Below are positions 22,541-34,836 of a DNA stretch of 64,000 bases, in pieces. The notes under the pieces are model-generated. The model made no database searches and was not told the origin of the DNA. It saw only the letters and a list, made by a program, of their open reading frames with translations. The position numbers and the translations under genes are program-made. The DNA is taken from positions 4,643,485-4,707,484 of the forward strand of contig OY986968.1 in assembly GCA_963920575.1 (NCBI GenBank), written 5' to 3'. Position 1 is the first letter of the stretch. Each line of letters opens with the position of its first letter. Source of the stretch: Narthecium ossifragum. Its lineage: Eukaryota > Streptophyta > Magnoliopsida > Dioscoreales > Nartheciaceae.

Positions 22541-23143
22541 TAGGGGTGTACAATGGATTGGGTCAACATGTTAATGGGTCAGGTCGGACCCAACCCGTTA
22601 ATTTTTGAGGGCCTTTTGACCCCGCTCGTTAACATGTTGATAAAGCTCGTTAACCTGTTAATTTATCAACAGGTTAACAGGTAAACAGGTACATGTAACC
22701 CATTAACCCATTATTAGTACCACATGAATAAATATAAAGTTTTAAAGTCCAATCTATTAATCTAAAATTCAAACAACATAAACATGTAAATCTAAGTTGT
22801 GCCACATGAAGAAATATAAAGTTCTAAAGTACAATCTATTAATCCAAAGTTCAACCAAAAATAGCATAACAAATGATTAAATCATAAGCTACTTACGTGA
22901 GTGACATTATTTATTATATATATATATAGACACACACACACTTGTAAATAGTCTTTATTCTAAACGGGTAAAATGGGTTACCCGTTAAACAAAAACTTAA
23001 ACACCCATTACCCGACCTGGTATTATTGTAACGGGTGGGGTCCGACCCGACCCGTTTACAACTACCTTATGATCCGCCCGTTATGGTTCGGGTCGGATTA
23101 ATTTTGGGTCGAAACGGGTTACCCGACCCGTTGTACACCCCTA
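22541..23143. mobile_element. Non-autonomous hAT-like element with GGGTTACCCGACCCG repeats
   Basis: Termini TAGGGGTGTACAA and TTGTACACCCCTA are perfect inverted repeats. Flanks ATAGATAG (22533-22540) and GTAGATAG (23144-23151) match in 7 of 8 positions, the hAT duplication size. The body is rich in AACCCGTTA/GACCCG words. It interrupts the RNase H region of copia B, so it inserted later. Confidence 0.85.
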
Positions 23144-23815
23144 GTAGATAGTGCAACTATTGGTTGACGCTTGCTACACCAGGTGATGACGCAAGATCTT
23201 TACTAAACATATATCTAGCTGTTGATTTATGCGTATCTTGATCATCCGCATAGTTTGCATCATAACAACCATAAAGTTCAAATGGCACATCCTTTTCATA
23301 AAGGATTCTATAATCATGAGTGCTCTTTAAGTATCACAATATTCTCTGAGCTGCTTCAAGATGAGGCTTTCTTAGAGCTTCCATAAGCTGACTCACCAAA
23401 CTAACTGAGTAAGCTAAATCAGGTCAAGTAAGAGTAAGATAGATCAAACTTCCAACTAGACTTCGATACATATGACTATCTTCCAGTGGAGCTCCATCAT
23501 TTTTGCTTAGCCTTTGATTTGCTGCAACTGGAGTAGAAATATGCTTACAATTTTTCATGCCAAACTTTCCAAGTATGTCTCCTATATATTTCTTTTGGCA
23601 TACCTTTAGGCCTAGCATCCACTTCCAAACCAAGAAAGTTTTAAGTCTCCAAGTTCGTTCTTCTCAAAGTTCAGAGTAAGATTTGTCCGAATTGCTTTAA
23701 CGTCTTCCAAACCATCACCTGTAATAATAAGGTCATCAAAATAGACAAGAACAATAGAAAACTTGCTCTTAGTTTTCTTCACAAAGATATTTGAATCAGC
23801 CAATGCCACAACATA
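23144..23815 (-). pseudogene. Reverse transcriptase/RNase H remnant of copia B
   Basis: Minus-strand motifs in order: FVKKTKSKFSIVLVYFDDL (a YxDD box with Phe), LTLNFEKNELGDLK, KKYIGDILGKFGMKNCKHIS, MYRSLVGSLIYLT, then RNase H fragments up to the MITE border. A stop at about 23424 and a frameshift near 23635 break it. The N-terminal half of RT is absent. Confidence 0.85.
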
Positions 23816-23829
23816 TCCAGTAAAACCAA

Positions 23830-24297
23830 GAACTCGATGATAGATGGTTGGTTAGACCACCCACAAATGCTTGTAATGAATCCATGATATTCCGACCTTA
23901 ACCCACGAATAATCAATCTACGCATCCGTGCGTCAGTAATTTTGGATTCACTATCTAATTGGGATATCTCATTGCATAGATTCTTGATCTTCATGTAATA
24001 ATTTGAAGTTAACATCGTATCTTTCATGATAGTGCCAATTTCATTATCAAGAAACTACAACCAAGCATCATTCGTCTTGTAGAACAGAGTAACGAATATC
24101 GTCCAATCTTCATTTGGAGTCTTCGCATCTCTAATATGCTCTATCAGTTCCTTCTGAACTGATGTCTTCAGCACATACAGGGCTTTGCCAGTTCGAATCT
24201 TCCGCTTTTGTAATGGCTCCCTCATATCCTCTTGTACCTTGGTGTCATTGTCGTTCACCGTCTCCCAGAGATCTTGTCCTTGCAAGTAGGATTCCAT
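23830..24297 (-). pseudogene. gag remnant of copia B
   Basis: MESYLQGQDLWETVNDNDTK opens a copia UBN2-type gag. It continues after a frame break into KIKNLCNEISQLDSESKI and RRLIIRGLRSEYHGFI. The zinc knuckle is missing because the deletion joins this region to RT near 23820. Confidence 0.85.
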
Positions 24298-24828
24298 GCA
24301 TGACTTTCAATAAACATAGTTCGTATTATTGAGCTTTTCGAGCCCATGCGACCAACTACTATTCTTGGCCATCTCCATCTCCGCCTTCCCAATCGTCGAA
24401 GGAGTAACACTTTGTCTTCTTCATGAGCAGCACTTCATCCTTCCTCTTCTCACAAGCAACAATCCTCTTTCACGATTGCCATAAGAGTCCAACCCTCGTT
24501 TTTTTGACAAGCAGTTTCCATCTTCACGACCATCGTATAAGCCTGATCTTCATCTTCTCACCAGCAACACACCGTTTTCGCGATCGTCAAATAAACCTCG
24601 AGCTTCATCTTCAAATGAACAGCTCTATGTTCTTCATCGCCACAATCATCGAAGAAACCTAGATCTTGTTTTTCATCGCCACAATCATCGAAGAAACCTG
24701 GATCTTCGTCTTCTAACGAACAACACTTCGTCGTCGTCATGATCGTCGAAGAAGCCTGAATCTTTGCCTTCCAACGAACAATACTTCATCGTCACGATCG
24801 TCCAAGAAACCTCGCTCCTTATACCACT
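24298..24828 (-). other. Leader region of copia B with short tandem repeats
   Basis: Between primer site and gag, several diverged units of a CATCGCCACAATCATCGAAGA-like word recur near 24636, 24675 and 24735, suggesting a tandem-repeat leader. The decayed primer site TGGTATAAGGAGC (minus) touches the 5' LTR. Confidence 0.6.
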
Positions 24829-25156
24829 TGTCGAATTCCGGGTGTAGCAAAGTTTCGAGAATGATAAAAGGATTTGGGAAACTGTCACACATGAAGTCAT
24901 GTCTCATGTTCTATTTATAGTAGTAGAATGATAAAAGGATTATAATAAATCAAAGATAACACTTATCCTCAACCTAAACACTATAAAGACTATACATATT
25001 TATTCAAATTTCAAAAGAGATAAACTCAGCTAATTTGAGTCCTTTCAAGTCTAACCTACGAACAAAACAAATCGGGAATCTATCTAAAATTAATATAAAA
25101 CTAAATCAAGTTTAAGTTAGGATGAGGACACAGTCGGTCAGAGTTGTCATCCAACA
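24829..25156 (-). repeat. 5' LTR of copia B
   Basis: 328 bp; on the minus strand starts TGTTGGATGAC and ends GAATTCGACA. It is followed on the high side by the ATTTA target duplication and carries a TATA-like ATAAATAG around 24911-24918 on the minus strand. Confidence 0.88.
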
Positions 25157-25161
25157 ATTTA

Positions 25162-28100
25162 GGGTTAGGGTATGGTACCAAGTTGGCTTATTTTAGTTCT
25201 TATCCTGCTGGTAGGGAAGGGATGGGATGATAGACCGCATGGCCGATGCGCCGCTTACGGTGGACTTTTTGGTGAAACGTGTCGTGGTGACACCATGGAG
25301 GGGGCTGGGCTGGATGAGGCCGGATGTGTCACCGCCGGTAGTTATCTGGGGTCGGTCAAACTGCTGGGTGGATGCTGACGTGTCGGAATATGCTCGGGTT
25401 TATGCCGTCAATTAGCATGTGCTTAGCTTAGTGGATTGGGAGCTGGCAATGGCCATAATCAAGGTTGGATAACCATAAGGGTTCATTTGGATTAAAAATA
25501 AAATAAATTTATATATTAAATAAAATAAAAATTATATAAATATTAAAAAAATTATATAAAATTATAAATAAAATATTTAAATATATAAATGAAATTTATA
25601 CATACTTATTCTTAATTCAAACGGGCTCTCGATAAGAACTTAAAACAAACGAACAAAAAAAGTTGGAAAGCAGACAAGTAGTGTGGGGACATGGTAACAC
25701 GTGGCGGTTGGAGAAAGCCCAAGTTGTCGATGAGAACGGGAATGTCCTGGCTCCTAGGTATATACTCATGTGCTTCGTTTCGCGTGCAAAAAATAGAACA
25801 TAGTAAAACGTTGACCAGATTTTCAATTTAACGAAAGATATTATTTTAAAAGTTAAGTTGTAGAATGGAAAAGAGTATATATAATTTTGGTTGATGCTAA
25901 TTATTTTGCTGACATGGCGACTGACATGAGCAGAAAAATTGGACGCCTCGCATCAGGCATGAGATCCTTATTTGTTAAAACTCTAATAAATCCTTTTATA
26001 CTCTCGTTTTTGTCATGATCATAAAGCTTATTTTATGATGCATATAAATTTAGATGTTAACTTGTATATATTTAATCCTCGTCTAAGCATGCTAATTTCA
26101 TGTGATAATATGGATAGAGACTTTCCCCGAGTTTATGTGGAACAGATAGTGAGAGATATAATTAGTTTAATAGAGGCATATCTCTATGGACGAGACTAAA
26201 TTCCTACATGATTATCGCCTATTAAATTAAGGGCTTAGCATAAAAAACAAGAACTTATTATTCTAATAAAATACTATTGACTAGATTTAAGACGATAACA
26301 TCAAATTAGGATAAAAAAGACCTATTCACCCAAGTCGTTTCTCGACCACCATCTAAAGAAGCCTCTCAACCTTCGTGTTCAAAATTTGAAAAAATTCGCC
26401 GCCATCATCGTCATCCATTACCCCATTCGATGTCACAACACCGACACCGTCTTTCTCATCCTTGGAACCTCCCGAATTTAAAGACGGGCATCGCAACCGT
26501 CCTAAACCATTATCTCCAATTCTTAAAACCCCATCCAAGATCAGATCCGCCATCCTCATCACCTCATGACCCCTTTCACTCCATTTTCCGACGACATCTG
26601 GCCCGATCCGACAACCTCTTCCTCCAAGCATCATTGCCACCGTCTTCGCCACCCATCACCTCGATCCGACCCGGTGGATGGACTTTCCAACCACCCATGA
26701 CCTCTCCTTCACTTATCCCAACCTTTGATGTGCCCTACCCGTCAGCAATAGATCTCCAGCATACCTCAGTGGTTGAATTTCCCTACCAATCTCTATTATC
26801 TTTTCACTTTTTACTTTTTACTTTTCTTTTTTCTCCTCCAATCCCTGACTCCGCCGCCATTCTCGTCGATTATCCACTAGAGATCATTTCCTGATGTCCC
26901 TACTATCCCTCTTATATTGGTCTTAACCTACGACGAGCTCCTAACTTCACTTTTATATTTTTCATTCTTCATTTTTCATTTTTCATTTTTCTCTTTTCTC
27001 TTTTCTCTTTTCTACTCTTTACACCTCCAGATCTAGTACCGCAGCGGCTGAGGACGGTGGGGGACCACCGAATCTTAGCAGGAACACGTCGGAGAGGAGT
27101 CGTGGGACGACAAGGGGGTCGGATCTGGGGATTTAGGAGATCAAGGTGGTTGGAGATCCGACGATCTCTTCTTCCAAGCACACCGTTGCCGACCTCGTCG
27201 AATTCACCGTCTCCGTCGCCCATTGTCTCGATCCGAACGGTGGATTGACTCCCCAGCCATCCACAACTCTTCCACTAGTGCCGACTACCACCAGAACCTT
27301 CTCTCCGTTGATCAAGACTAGAGCATCCACAACTGTCTGAGCTCATGTCATCACGAATATAGCTGGAAAAGAGCTAATAATGTCATATGGGCAAAAGCGT
27401 CAACAAAAAAAATATAATTAATCATAACTTACGTAAAAATGATGTAAACTCCTTAAATAACATAAATGTGGTGTACATGTTAATAAGTTTAACCAAATTA
27501 ATTAGTGTTATTATCAATTCACTATTAAATTAGACCGTTGACATGCATGTTCCATGGTATATAGATAATATATATGTCCATATATGTGAACAAGGTGATG
27601 TCCCATTGGATGCCGACAAGTACATATCCATGGATGCGGGGAAGCATCCTTTCAAGTTAGTACTCTGATAAGTCTCCTCACATCGTTTAAAAAGGTGATT
27701 ATAATTCACATCTCACAATTAAAAAGCCGAGTAAAATCTCTCTATATATATACTAGTAAGTTACCCTGCCATGACCCCCTGCCACATGACAAAGTAACTA
27801 TCATCTCTCTTCACCTTCCCCAATAACTCCTCACTAATCCCCTCTCTCTCCCACTAACTCCCCTTCCACGTAGGATAACCCTCTCCACGTAGGCTCCACA
27901 TAGGACAATGAAATATCAATTTATAACCATCTCTCTATATAAGGATGATATCCCACTCCCTCCCCCTCTACTCCCTTCACGTAGGATAAACCAATGGTTA
28001 TCTTATAACCAAAATGGGCTCGTTCGTTTCATGACATTATAGGTGAGATACGATTAGTAATCATGTGGATCTCATTTTTTCCCGGGTGTGATTTTAGACA

Positions 28101-28949
28101 TGTGATAAATAATCCCATTGTGACTCCATATCCCATGTATATGAAATAAAGTAATTTTGAGGTGGGATATTTAATCATATGAGATAAGATCCACTGAATT
28201 AAAAAATAAAAAAAATTTAAATCTTTGATTAAATCTTCTCCCATTCTATCCTTTATCTTACCAAACATGAGAGAAGAGTTTAACCTCTCACATCATCTCC
28301 AGAGAGAATATATTCCCGAACCATATCCTGTCGATAGAAACAAATGTAGATATGGACTTTATAATATAGATATGGAGAGAGAATGAACTAGTTGCTATAT
28401 TTTGCCCATAATATTCTAAAAAAACGTATATGCTATCACTAGTATATGAGTATATCTCCATTTTGTATGGAATGTGAAGCAGTTGTTTTTTTTGGCATCA
28501 GGGCGCCCCGGAGATATTTTGGCGCCTGGCTATCAGCCGATGAACCAGCATTTACTACACAAAGTAGAAGTAGAGGATTAGACATTTTGGCGCCTGGCCT
28601 TATGACGCGATTCTGCTTCGATGCCTGTCAGAATTGGTCATTGATGAGACTGGCCATGTGCATGCTTTGCATGTACAGACTGCAACTAGTCACCGTCGTC
28701 AACCGACCCCTTGGTTATACTCCAAGATTGACTTCAAAGCATTCATTTCAAGCCCACTCTACTATAAACAAAAACCTCAGCGTAGACGTGCACCTCAGCT
28801 GCAGAACCCCAAGAGCTAGATAATGCATGTGTTATTTTTTACAAAATTATAGTCCAAATCCAAACCATGAAGGCAATAATCATACATTTTTGTCAACTGC
28901 AAAGAAAACAGTGGAAGACACACTATGTTGAAACAAAAGCAACGCATCT
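25162..28949. other. Long intergenic region, no confident gene
   Basis: Contains one AT-rich MITE-like element (25479-25627) and a diverged direct repeat: the stretch starting GATCCGACAACCTCTTCCTC near 26608 recurs as GATCCGACGATCTCTTCTTC near 27154. The frames around these are proline- and serine-rich but match no family I recognise. Low-complexity TTTTCATTTTT runs lie near 26960-27010. The last 600 bases hold nothing recognised. Confidence 0.5.
25479..25627. mobile_element. AT-rich MITE-like element
   Basis: Left end GGGTTCATTTGGATTAAAAA and the complement of the right end GAGCCCGTTTGAATTAAGAA match at most positions. The interior is almost pure A/T. About 149 bp, no coding capacity. Confidence 0.5.
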
Positions 28950-31900
28950 TCAAGGCTTAGAACGTTCAAACTCACTCCTCTGTGTATCGTAGTCTGTCAT
29001 CCCTATGCCCTCATTCTGATGCTTTACCCATCCTCCAGTGTCAGCCTTGGAGTAACTCCAATAGAAAAAGAGTGTTGACACCATAGAAATTAGCACTAAT
29101 GCAGCCGCAGCTCCAAACACCCCCTTTCGCAAGGCTGCACATGATGTCAGGTCGTGCTTCATGTAGTAACCCAAATACTTTGTATGGTACGCATTCCTCG
29201 CTGATCCTGCCAAGAGACAGGCCTCTGCCACTACGAAACTTAACCTGCGCATCATAACCAGCATTTAAGTGTTGGAATGCAAGTTTTCCAATCAACTTCA
29301 AATGCTTTTAGCTCCAAATAACAGTCTCCAAGGTTTCTTGGTAGGTCAGGCATGCCCCATCTTTTGTCATATTTTCTTGAAATAGTGAAACGTCAACCAT
29401 AATATAGCACGCTTAAAAAGGAACTAACTACCAAAGCCAGAAAAGAGCATCAAGAAACCTATTTTTCTACTTGCTATTGCATTACATCTTAGTGTAGTTT
29501 AATAGCCTGAACAACAGATTCTATCTAGAACGATATAAAACATATTCTTCTATTTCGAATATCCACGTATATGCATAGTTCCACTGGCATTTTTACCATT
29601 GTATGTTAAATTAAGAATATAGAAAATGCATCCTCAGCATCTTTATTCATAATACTGCAGCAATTGTTGCGAAGTGCTAGTATTCCACTTCAGGAGTTCA
29701 CTGCCTTAACTCATTCTATTTGGAGAAACATATTTCATATTCTATAGTAATGCATACATGTCATAATACTAATTACTAATGCAACACAACAAACCAGATG
29801 GAATGTGGTACAGCAAACGGTTGTAATAAATACCAGTTGTCGATCTATTGTGCATCAAGAATCAAACCACATCTTGTAAACAAACTAAAACTGGCATGAG
29901 TGGGATCAAATTAGAAGCCTGAGCGAATGTTTGCAAAGCAAGAAAATGAGAGTATACATTATTCTGAAAAGTTAACTGTATCTTTAGAGGATACTATATT
30001 GCTCAGATTCGTTGGTTGCAAGCGGTATCACAACGAAAAGTCAATGCAGGATCATAGCTGAAATAAGAACCCAGAAACTTTGATTTTAATTTGAATGCGT
30101 GGCAAAGGTCAAATATCTTGAGAAAAGAGTTTACAAACTAGTTTGTTGCACAGTGGCAAATATAACTTGGATAAGAGAAACTGGAATGGACTTGTCTTTT
30201 ACTTTCCCAAATGAGAGGAAAACATATAAATTTATCCAGATCATACAATTATCTGTGTCAAATAACATGGCGTTCTGTATGTTTATTGATTTTTGTTTTT
30301 GCCAATTTGATATGATAGATGACCAGATTCCCAACAATGCTCAGAAGGGCAATATACTGAACTCTAATTCTAAAGATTTCCAAGCACATTATAATGTCAA
30401 AAGCTGACTAGGAAAGTAAACTGCCAAGGGTTTTTAGATTGACTCATTCAACTATAAGCAGGCAAAATTTTCACCGGACGATTCATACGTTTTACAGGTG
30501 AGATGAGGTATTAAAGAGGCACATGCATAAGATGGAATGAGACACCATTAAGATAAAAACCTTCTAAGCCCTAAATAGATGTGGGAAGGTGATGATAAAT
30601 TCGGCCAAAGATAGTTCCTAAATTAATCTAGGCTAGGTCCTATCTTCAGCATATTTAAGCTAGTTTTGAATTTCCTCCTCTTTCCCTTTTGTTGCTTTCA
30701 CAATCATGAAGTTGTAATCCTTTTTAATGCTAGCTTTGGACTGTCATAGGACAACTGAATGAGTGTCTAGAAGTATAAGGCCCTTGCAGAGTTCCCAAAC
30801 AACATAGAGCTTGGGAAGCTCGAACCTGGCTAAGATTTAAGCAATGATCAGTCATGATCTGCTTGAAACAATTCCAGCTTCCCCCTACCGTTGGCTCAGT
30901 GATCTGCTATTCCTATTGCCACATTTCCAACGTTCAAGGACTAAAATTGTCCCCAAGGATTGGATGGACCCTTAAAAACATACCAGGATAAACCCGCTCT
31001 GCAGCCAATGACACGTTCTGCTAGCACCAAACCAATGGTCCTTTGTGCCGTTATAGCCTATAGAAAATCCACAGTCCTATCACCAGCCTACTTTCCAGCA
31101 ATCAAAGATATGAGAAGAAAACAAAGAATCTTAATCACTTTCAAAGTTCTTCATAATAGCGAAATAAATGCTATCAATAGGTTTTAGTTCCAGTTAGTTC
31201 GAGAGATGAAGAAAATAAAAACTATTTGAAGGTTTCTTATCCTTAAGACCTTCCCATATCGATGATAAAGCATATATCAGATGCATTCAAACATTTGTGG
31301 ATTGTAATTTCTGAACTTGTTTACATTACGTTTTAATAAGCTCTGATCTTAGGCATATTTTATTATCGTTGTATACAAGTATTATCCTAGTTGTAGGAAT
31401 CCATAATTCTTTTTTAGACTTTATCAAAATACTTAATTCTTCATGATCCCTCGTTGGTAGTTTATCAAAATACTTAATTCTTCATGTGGCTATGTAACTG
31501 CTAATTTATTTTACATACTCTCAAGCTTTCAGGTGGCACGCCCTTTGAGCATCACTTCGCTACCTTCATACACATTTAAAAATTTTCAGATTTTGTCTTC
31601 TTGATAGCTAAAAAGTTTATGATAAGTCCAAGGATATTAGCATCTACGGAAACCTTACATATATCAGCCCCCTAGAACCCATGAATGGCAAATCAATTCA
31701 AAGCTTTGGTTTATTTGAGAAACATCACGTAAAAGCAATAATTCATTTTCATAGTAAGACTGCAAAATAACCAAAGATGGGGCAAAAGTAAGAAGTGAAA
31801 ACCATCACCTAATAATATCTAATTGTAACTGTTAGACTACAAATATCAAAAGATGGGGCAAGAAAAAGAAGAGTGCAACAATTACTCTCTTTACTAATAG

Positions 31901-33428
31901 GAATAGTAAGGAGGGCATCACAACGTCCCTCTAAAAGCCGCTTTATATCCTTAACTAGTTGGCCCGATCAAAACATTTGTCCCAATATGCTTGTTCATGG
32001 ATGCTTACACATTTGGTGATTATTTGTATTATATGAATACATTGCTTTATCACAAGATTTTCTTTTATACAAAAGGTCATGAAAAGATCTAATTATCTTC
32101 AATATTCAATTAATCTGCATAACTCAGTTTTCTGTTTGAATCTTCTTTCCAGAACATGACTAATTTGCATTAAACAAGGACCATGCTTGAAGAGGCACAT
32201 ATCAAGGAAAAAATCATTAGCTAACTAGTTGTTAGCCCTTGACTTGTTAGTTACCTTCTTAAAGGAGTATTTCATACTTGAGCTACTTTGGGCCTGTTTG
32301 GCAGCCTTGGATCCGCTGGGATCCAACGGATGGGAGGGATGCGCGGATCCGCGCGTTGGGATCAACGTCGGATCCGCAGGGTGGATTCCGGATTCCGGAT
32401 CCGCCCCTCTTGCCAAACAGGCCCTTCGTGAATAAATTGCTATGTGTTCGTGTGGCAACTAGGAGAATGCATGACAGAAAGAATTAAGAAACGGTTTCGA
32501 TATGATGCCTTATTTTAGCAACAAGCAAATCGTCTACTTCATAGAAGGTATAGAGTTGCACACATCTTACGTCATCATACAATCATGTCTAGCTAGTGGA
32601 TGAGACAACCTTTAAACAACTAGGCGTAAACATGGAATTAGCTTGTTTTCAATTAAAATGAAATTTTCAACCTAAAAGTCCCCTTGCTATCAAATTGCTC
32701 TATCGTATATCCAGAGACTGCCACTTATTGCCATCGACCTTTTCGTTCTGTGATCAATGTTATCCAGATCCACCCATAATCATGTTCTCATGCCAACTAG
32801 AAAAAGATGCTATTACCAAATAAAAGAACGAACAAAGCCGAGACATAAAAAGCCCTTTAAATGCTACCGATTAAGGAATAAATCAAAGAAGACAAGCCTT
32901 AATAAAAGAAGTCTTTTTTTTCCCCAACCATCACACCCGACCACAGACATGTTCTCCATGATCGCCGATACATACCAATAATGCTAACGGGCAACCGAGC
33001 GAGGGATTCATGTTTCAAACACTCACCAAGAGACAACGAAGGATGCCACCGCGCACGCCCGCGTCCCTCCACTAGCCCCGCCGAATCCTCGCCCGAAGCA
33101 CAAGCACCTCGTAATAGCATTCACGAGTACATGCGATACCAGCAGCGCCCCAAACGCCCCAAGCCCGTACACCGTGGAGGCGTCAGAATCATAGGCACAG
33201 TACGTCCTCTCGTCGTACTCGTCCGGCACCACTCTCCCCTTAGAATCCAACCAAATCATCAGACATCTCAAACAGATACAAAACAAATCGATTGAACTAG
33301 AGGAGCACAAAAAAGGGGGAAAAAAGGCTTCTTACCGTGCTCCGCCGCTGCTCTGCGCCGATGGCCAGGACGAAGGCCATGAGGTCGAGGAACCCCACAA
33401 ACGCCAACACCGCCCACGACATCCTCAT
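28950..33428 (-). CDS. DUF1218 four-helix membrane protein, three exons, 199 aa
   Basis: Exons (minus) 33428-33336, 33238-33027 and 29244-28950 join in phase to 200 codons including the stop. The protein has four hydrophobic segments: WAVLAFVGFLDLMAFVLAIG near the N-terminus, VYGLGAFGALLVSHVLVNAI, VVSWLSFVVAEACLLAGSA spanning the exon 2-3 junction, and GVFGAAAALVLISMVSTLFF. The loop CAYDSD and the AEACLLAGSARNAYHTKY stretch are family signatures. DUF1218 members include Arabidopsis MODIFYING WALL LIGNIN proteins and VIRB2-interacting protein 2, which act in the endomembrane system; the exact role here is not shown. The second intron is 3.78 kb and carries a MITE. Start chosen as MRMSW at 33428. 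Confidence 0.92.
29245..33026 (-). other. Long intron 2 of the DUF1218 gene
   Basis: 3782 bp with a GTGAGT donor and a CGCAG acceptor. Apart from a GC-rich MITE at 32290-32424 the sequence is AT-rich and holds no gene I can recognise on either strand. Confidence 0.75.
32290..32424. mobile_element. 135-bp GC-rich MITE in the DUF1218 intron
   Basis: Perfect 14-bp terminal inverted repeats GGGCCTGTTTGGCA and TGCCAAACAGGCCC. The interior consists of overlapping GGATCCGC/GCGGATCC words that can pair, in sharp contrast to the AT-rich intron. Flanking TTT/TTC is a possible 3-bp duplication. Confidence 0.8.
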
Positions 33429-34036
33429 CTCTCTCTACTCACCGCCACCACTTCAGTGTCAACTAGTGTAGCTTTCCCCTGGTTCTTATGGTTACTTCGG
33501 GGATGGCGATCTCGACGGTGGTGGTCTTCGATTGCGAGGGTTTTCGATAGTTTAATTAGTTTAGTGGGGAGAGAGAGTCCACTGATGAGTGGTTGCAGTG
33601 AGAGACAGAACGCTTTTTTTAGGACATGTTGGAGCTTTAACAGCAGACAAACTATTGGAACAGTGATAAGTTGACACCTGTGGAATATGACACGTGGTGC
33701 GCTGTAGGGGGTTATGCTTTGCTGGTTGGCCGTTTGGCTGGCCTAGCGGTCTTTAAAGTGGTCATTCAACGGAGTCCATGTTTCTTGCATACTTGGCTCT
33801 TCGGTAGGTGGGCCCAGTTCGCCGATGACGTGGCGAGGCCCGTGAAATAAAAGTTAGGTAATTGATGGTGATTTTATATTCTATTCCATACCGGGGGACC
33901 ATTCTGTGGGAAGAAATTACGTAAAATCCGGTTATTCGCGAGATACATGAAGTTATATAAATAGGATAAAATATCAGGCGATGCTACATCGCCAAATACG
34001 CCCTCATAAAAAAGACTGTGTAGTTTCAATAGCTCG

Positions 34037-34231
34037 CATTTGAGCCCGACCTAGGCTCCAATGAGCTCGAGTAAACTAGAAGTCTCAGCTTCGAGTCGAA
34101 CTTGAGTCTACTTTAGTTAATTGCGAGCTGAGCTCAAGCTTGATAGTCGAATCAAGATCAAACTTGAACACGAGTATTTTTATATTGTGTCGAGCTCGAG
34201 TTCGAGCAAATCAAAACTCGGCTTAGGTAGG
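34037..34231. mobile_element. Possible MITE, GAGCTCGAG-rich
   Basis: Left GCATTTGAGCCCGACCTAGG and the complement of the right GTATTCGAGCCTACCTAAGC form an imperfect inverted pair around AGCTCGAG-rich sequence. The borders and any target duplication are uncertain. Confidence 0.4.
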
Positions 34232-34324
34232 CTCGAATACAACCTATGGTCAAAAGAGGAGGGGGGAGGTGGGGACCTTTCCTTAAAAACTTTAACTGCA
34301 TGAGCCTCAACACCATCAACCAGG

Positions 34325-34509
34325 GGTGCGTTTGAATACTGTGGATTCGTGATATCCACGGGACGGTATCCGCGTCTGTGGATACCGTTCGAATCTCATT
34401 TTTCAGGATCCACGTGGAATCCGTGTGGAATTCAAACAGCGGAATCCCACACCGCGGATCCACGTGTTATTCAACGGATCCACAGGGATCCCTGGGTGCC
34501 AAACGCACC
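34325..34509. mobile_element. MITE with GGTGCGTTTG termini
   Basis: GGTGCGTTTG and CAAACGCACC bound 185 bp rich in GGATCCAC/GTGGATCC words. Composition and size resemble the 32290-32424 element but the termini differ. It lies about 330 bp upstream of the WDR89-like ATG. Confidence 0.7.
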
Positions 34510-34836
34510 TAAGGGCCCGACGGTTTTGGATGGTCCAGCTTCCCAGAAACCTCATCTATAATCAGATCCATATAGGATAATCAGATCCATCTAGATCCAT
34601 ATAGGATCCGGTCCAGGACCCGGCCCCGTTCACGGCTCGTTAAACAAAATCCATGACTTCGGATTCATAGTTCACATCCGATATCATTCCCGGACCCGCG
34701 CGTATCTCGGATCCATCCCCACGCAAACCCCATTTCCCCGCTCACCGGCGGCAGCGGCGCACCCTAGCAAAACCCCAGGTAGGGTTAGCTCGCTCCCGTT
34801 CCAAAACCCTAGGAAGACAAAGCAAAGCTCGCAGGG

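Larger units (their letters stand above)
21076..25156 (-). mobile_element. Ty1-copia element B, internally deleted, with nested MITEs
   Basis: Bounded by a perfect 5-bp target duplication ATTTA (21071-21075 and 25157-25161). Read on the minus strand: 5' LTR 25156-24829 starting TGTTGGATGACAACTCTGA, a decayed primer site TGGTATAAGGAGC next to it, gag remnants 24297-23830, a truncated reverse transcriptase/RNase H from 23809 downward, then 3' LTR 21807-21076. Protease and integrase are absent: gag runs almost directly into RT. Three MITE-type insertions (21344-21787, 21824-22191, 22541-23143) lie within it. LTRs differ clearly, so it is older than copia A. Confidence 0.9.
33429..34836. other. 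Divergent intergenic region between DUF1218 and WDR89-like genes
   Basis: 1.4 kb shared between head-to-head genes. Two MITE-like elements (34037-34231 and 34325-34509) lie in the half nearer the WD40 gene. No other gene is seen. Confidence 0.6.

Noticed and set aside
26430..26894. 154-codon plus-strand frame
   Set aside because: Ser/Pro-rich, no motif or splice support; competing frames on both strands are equally open.
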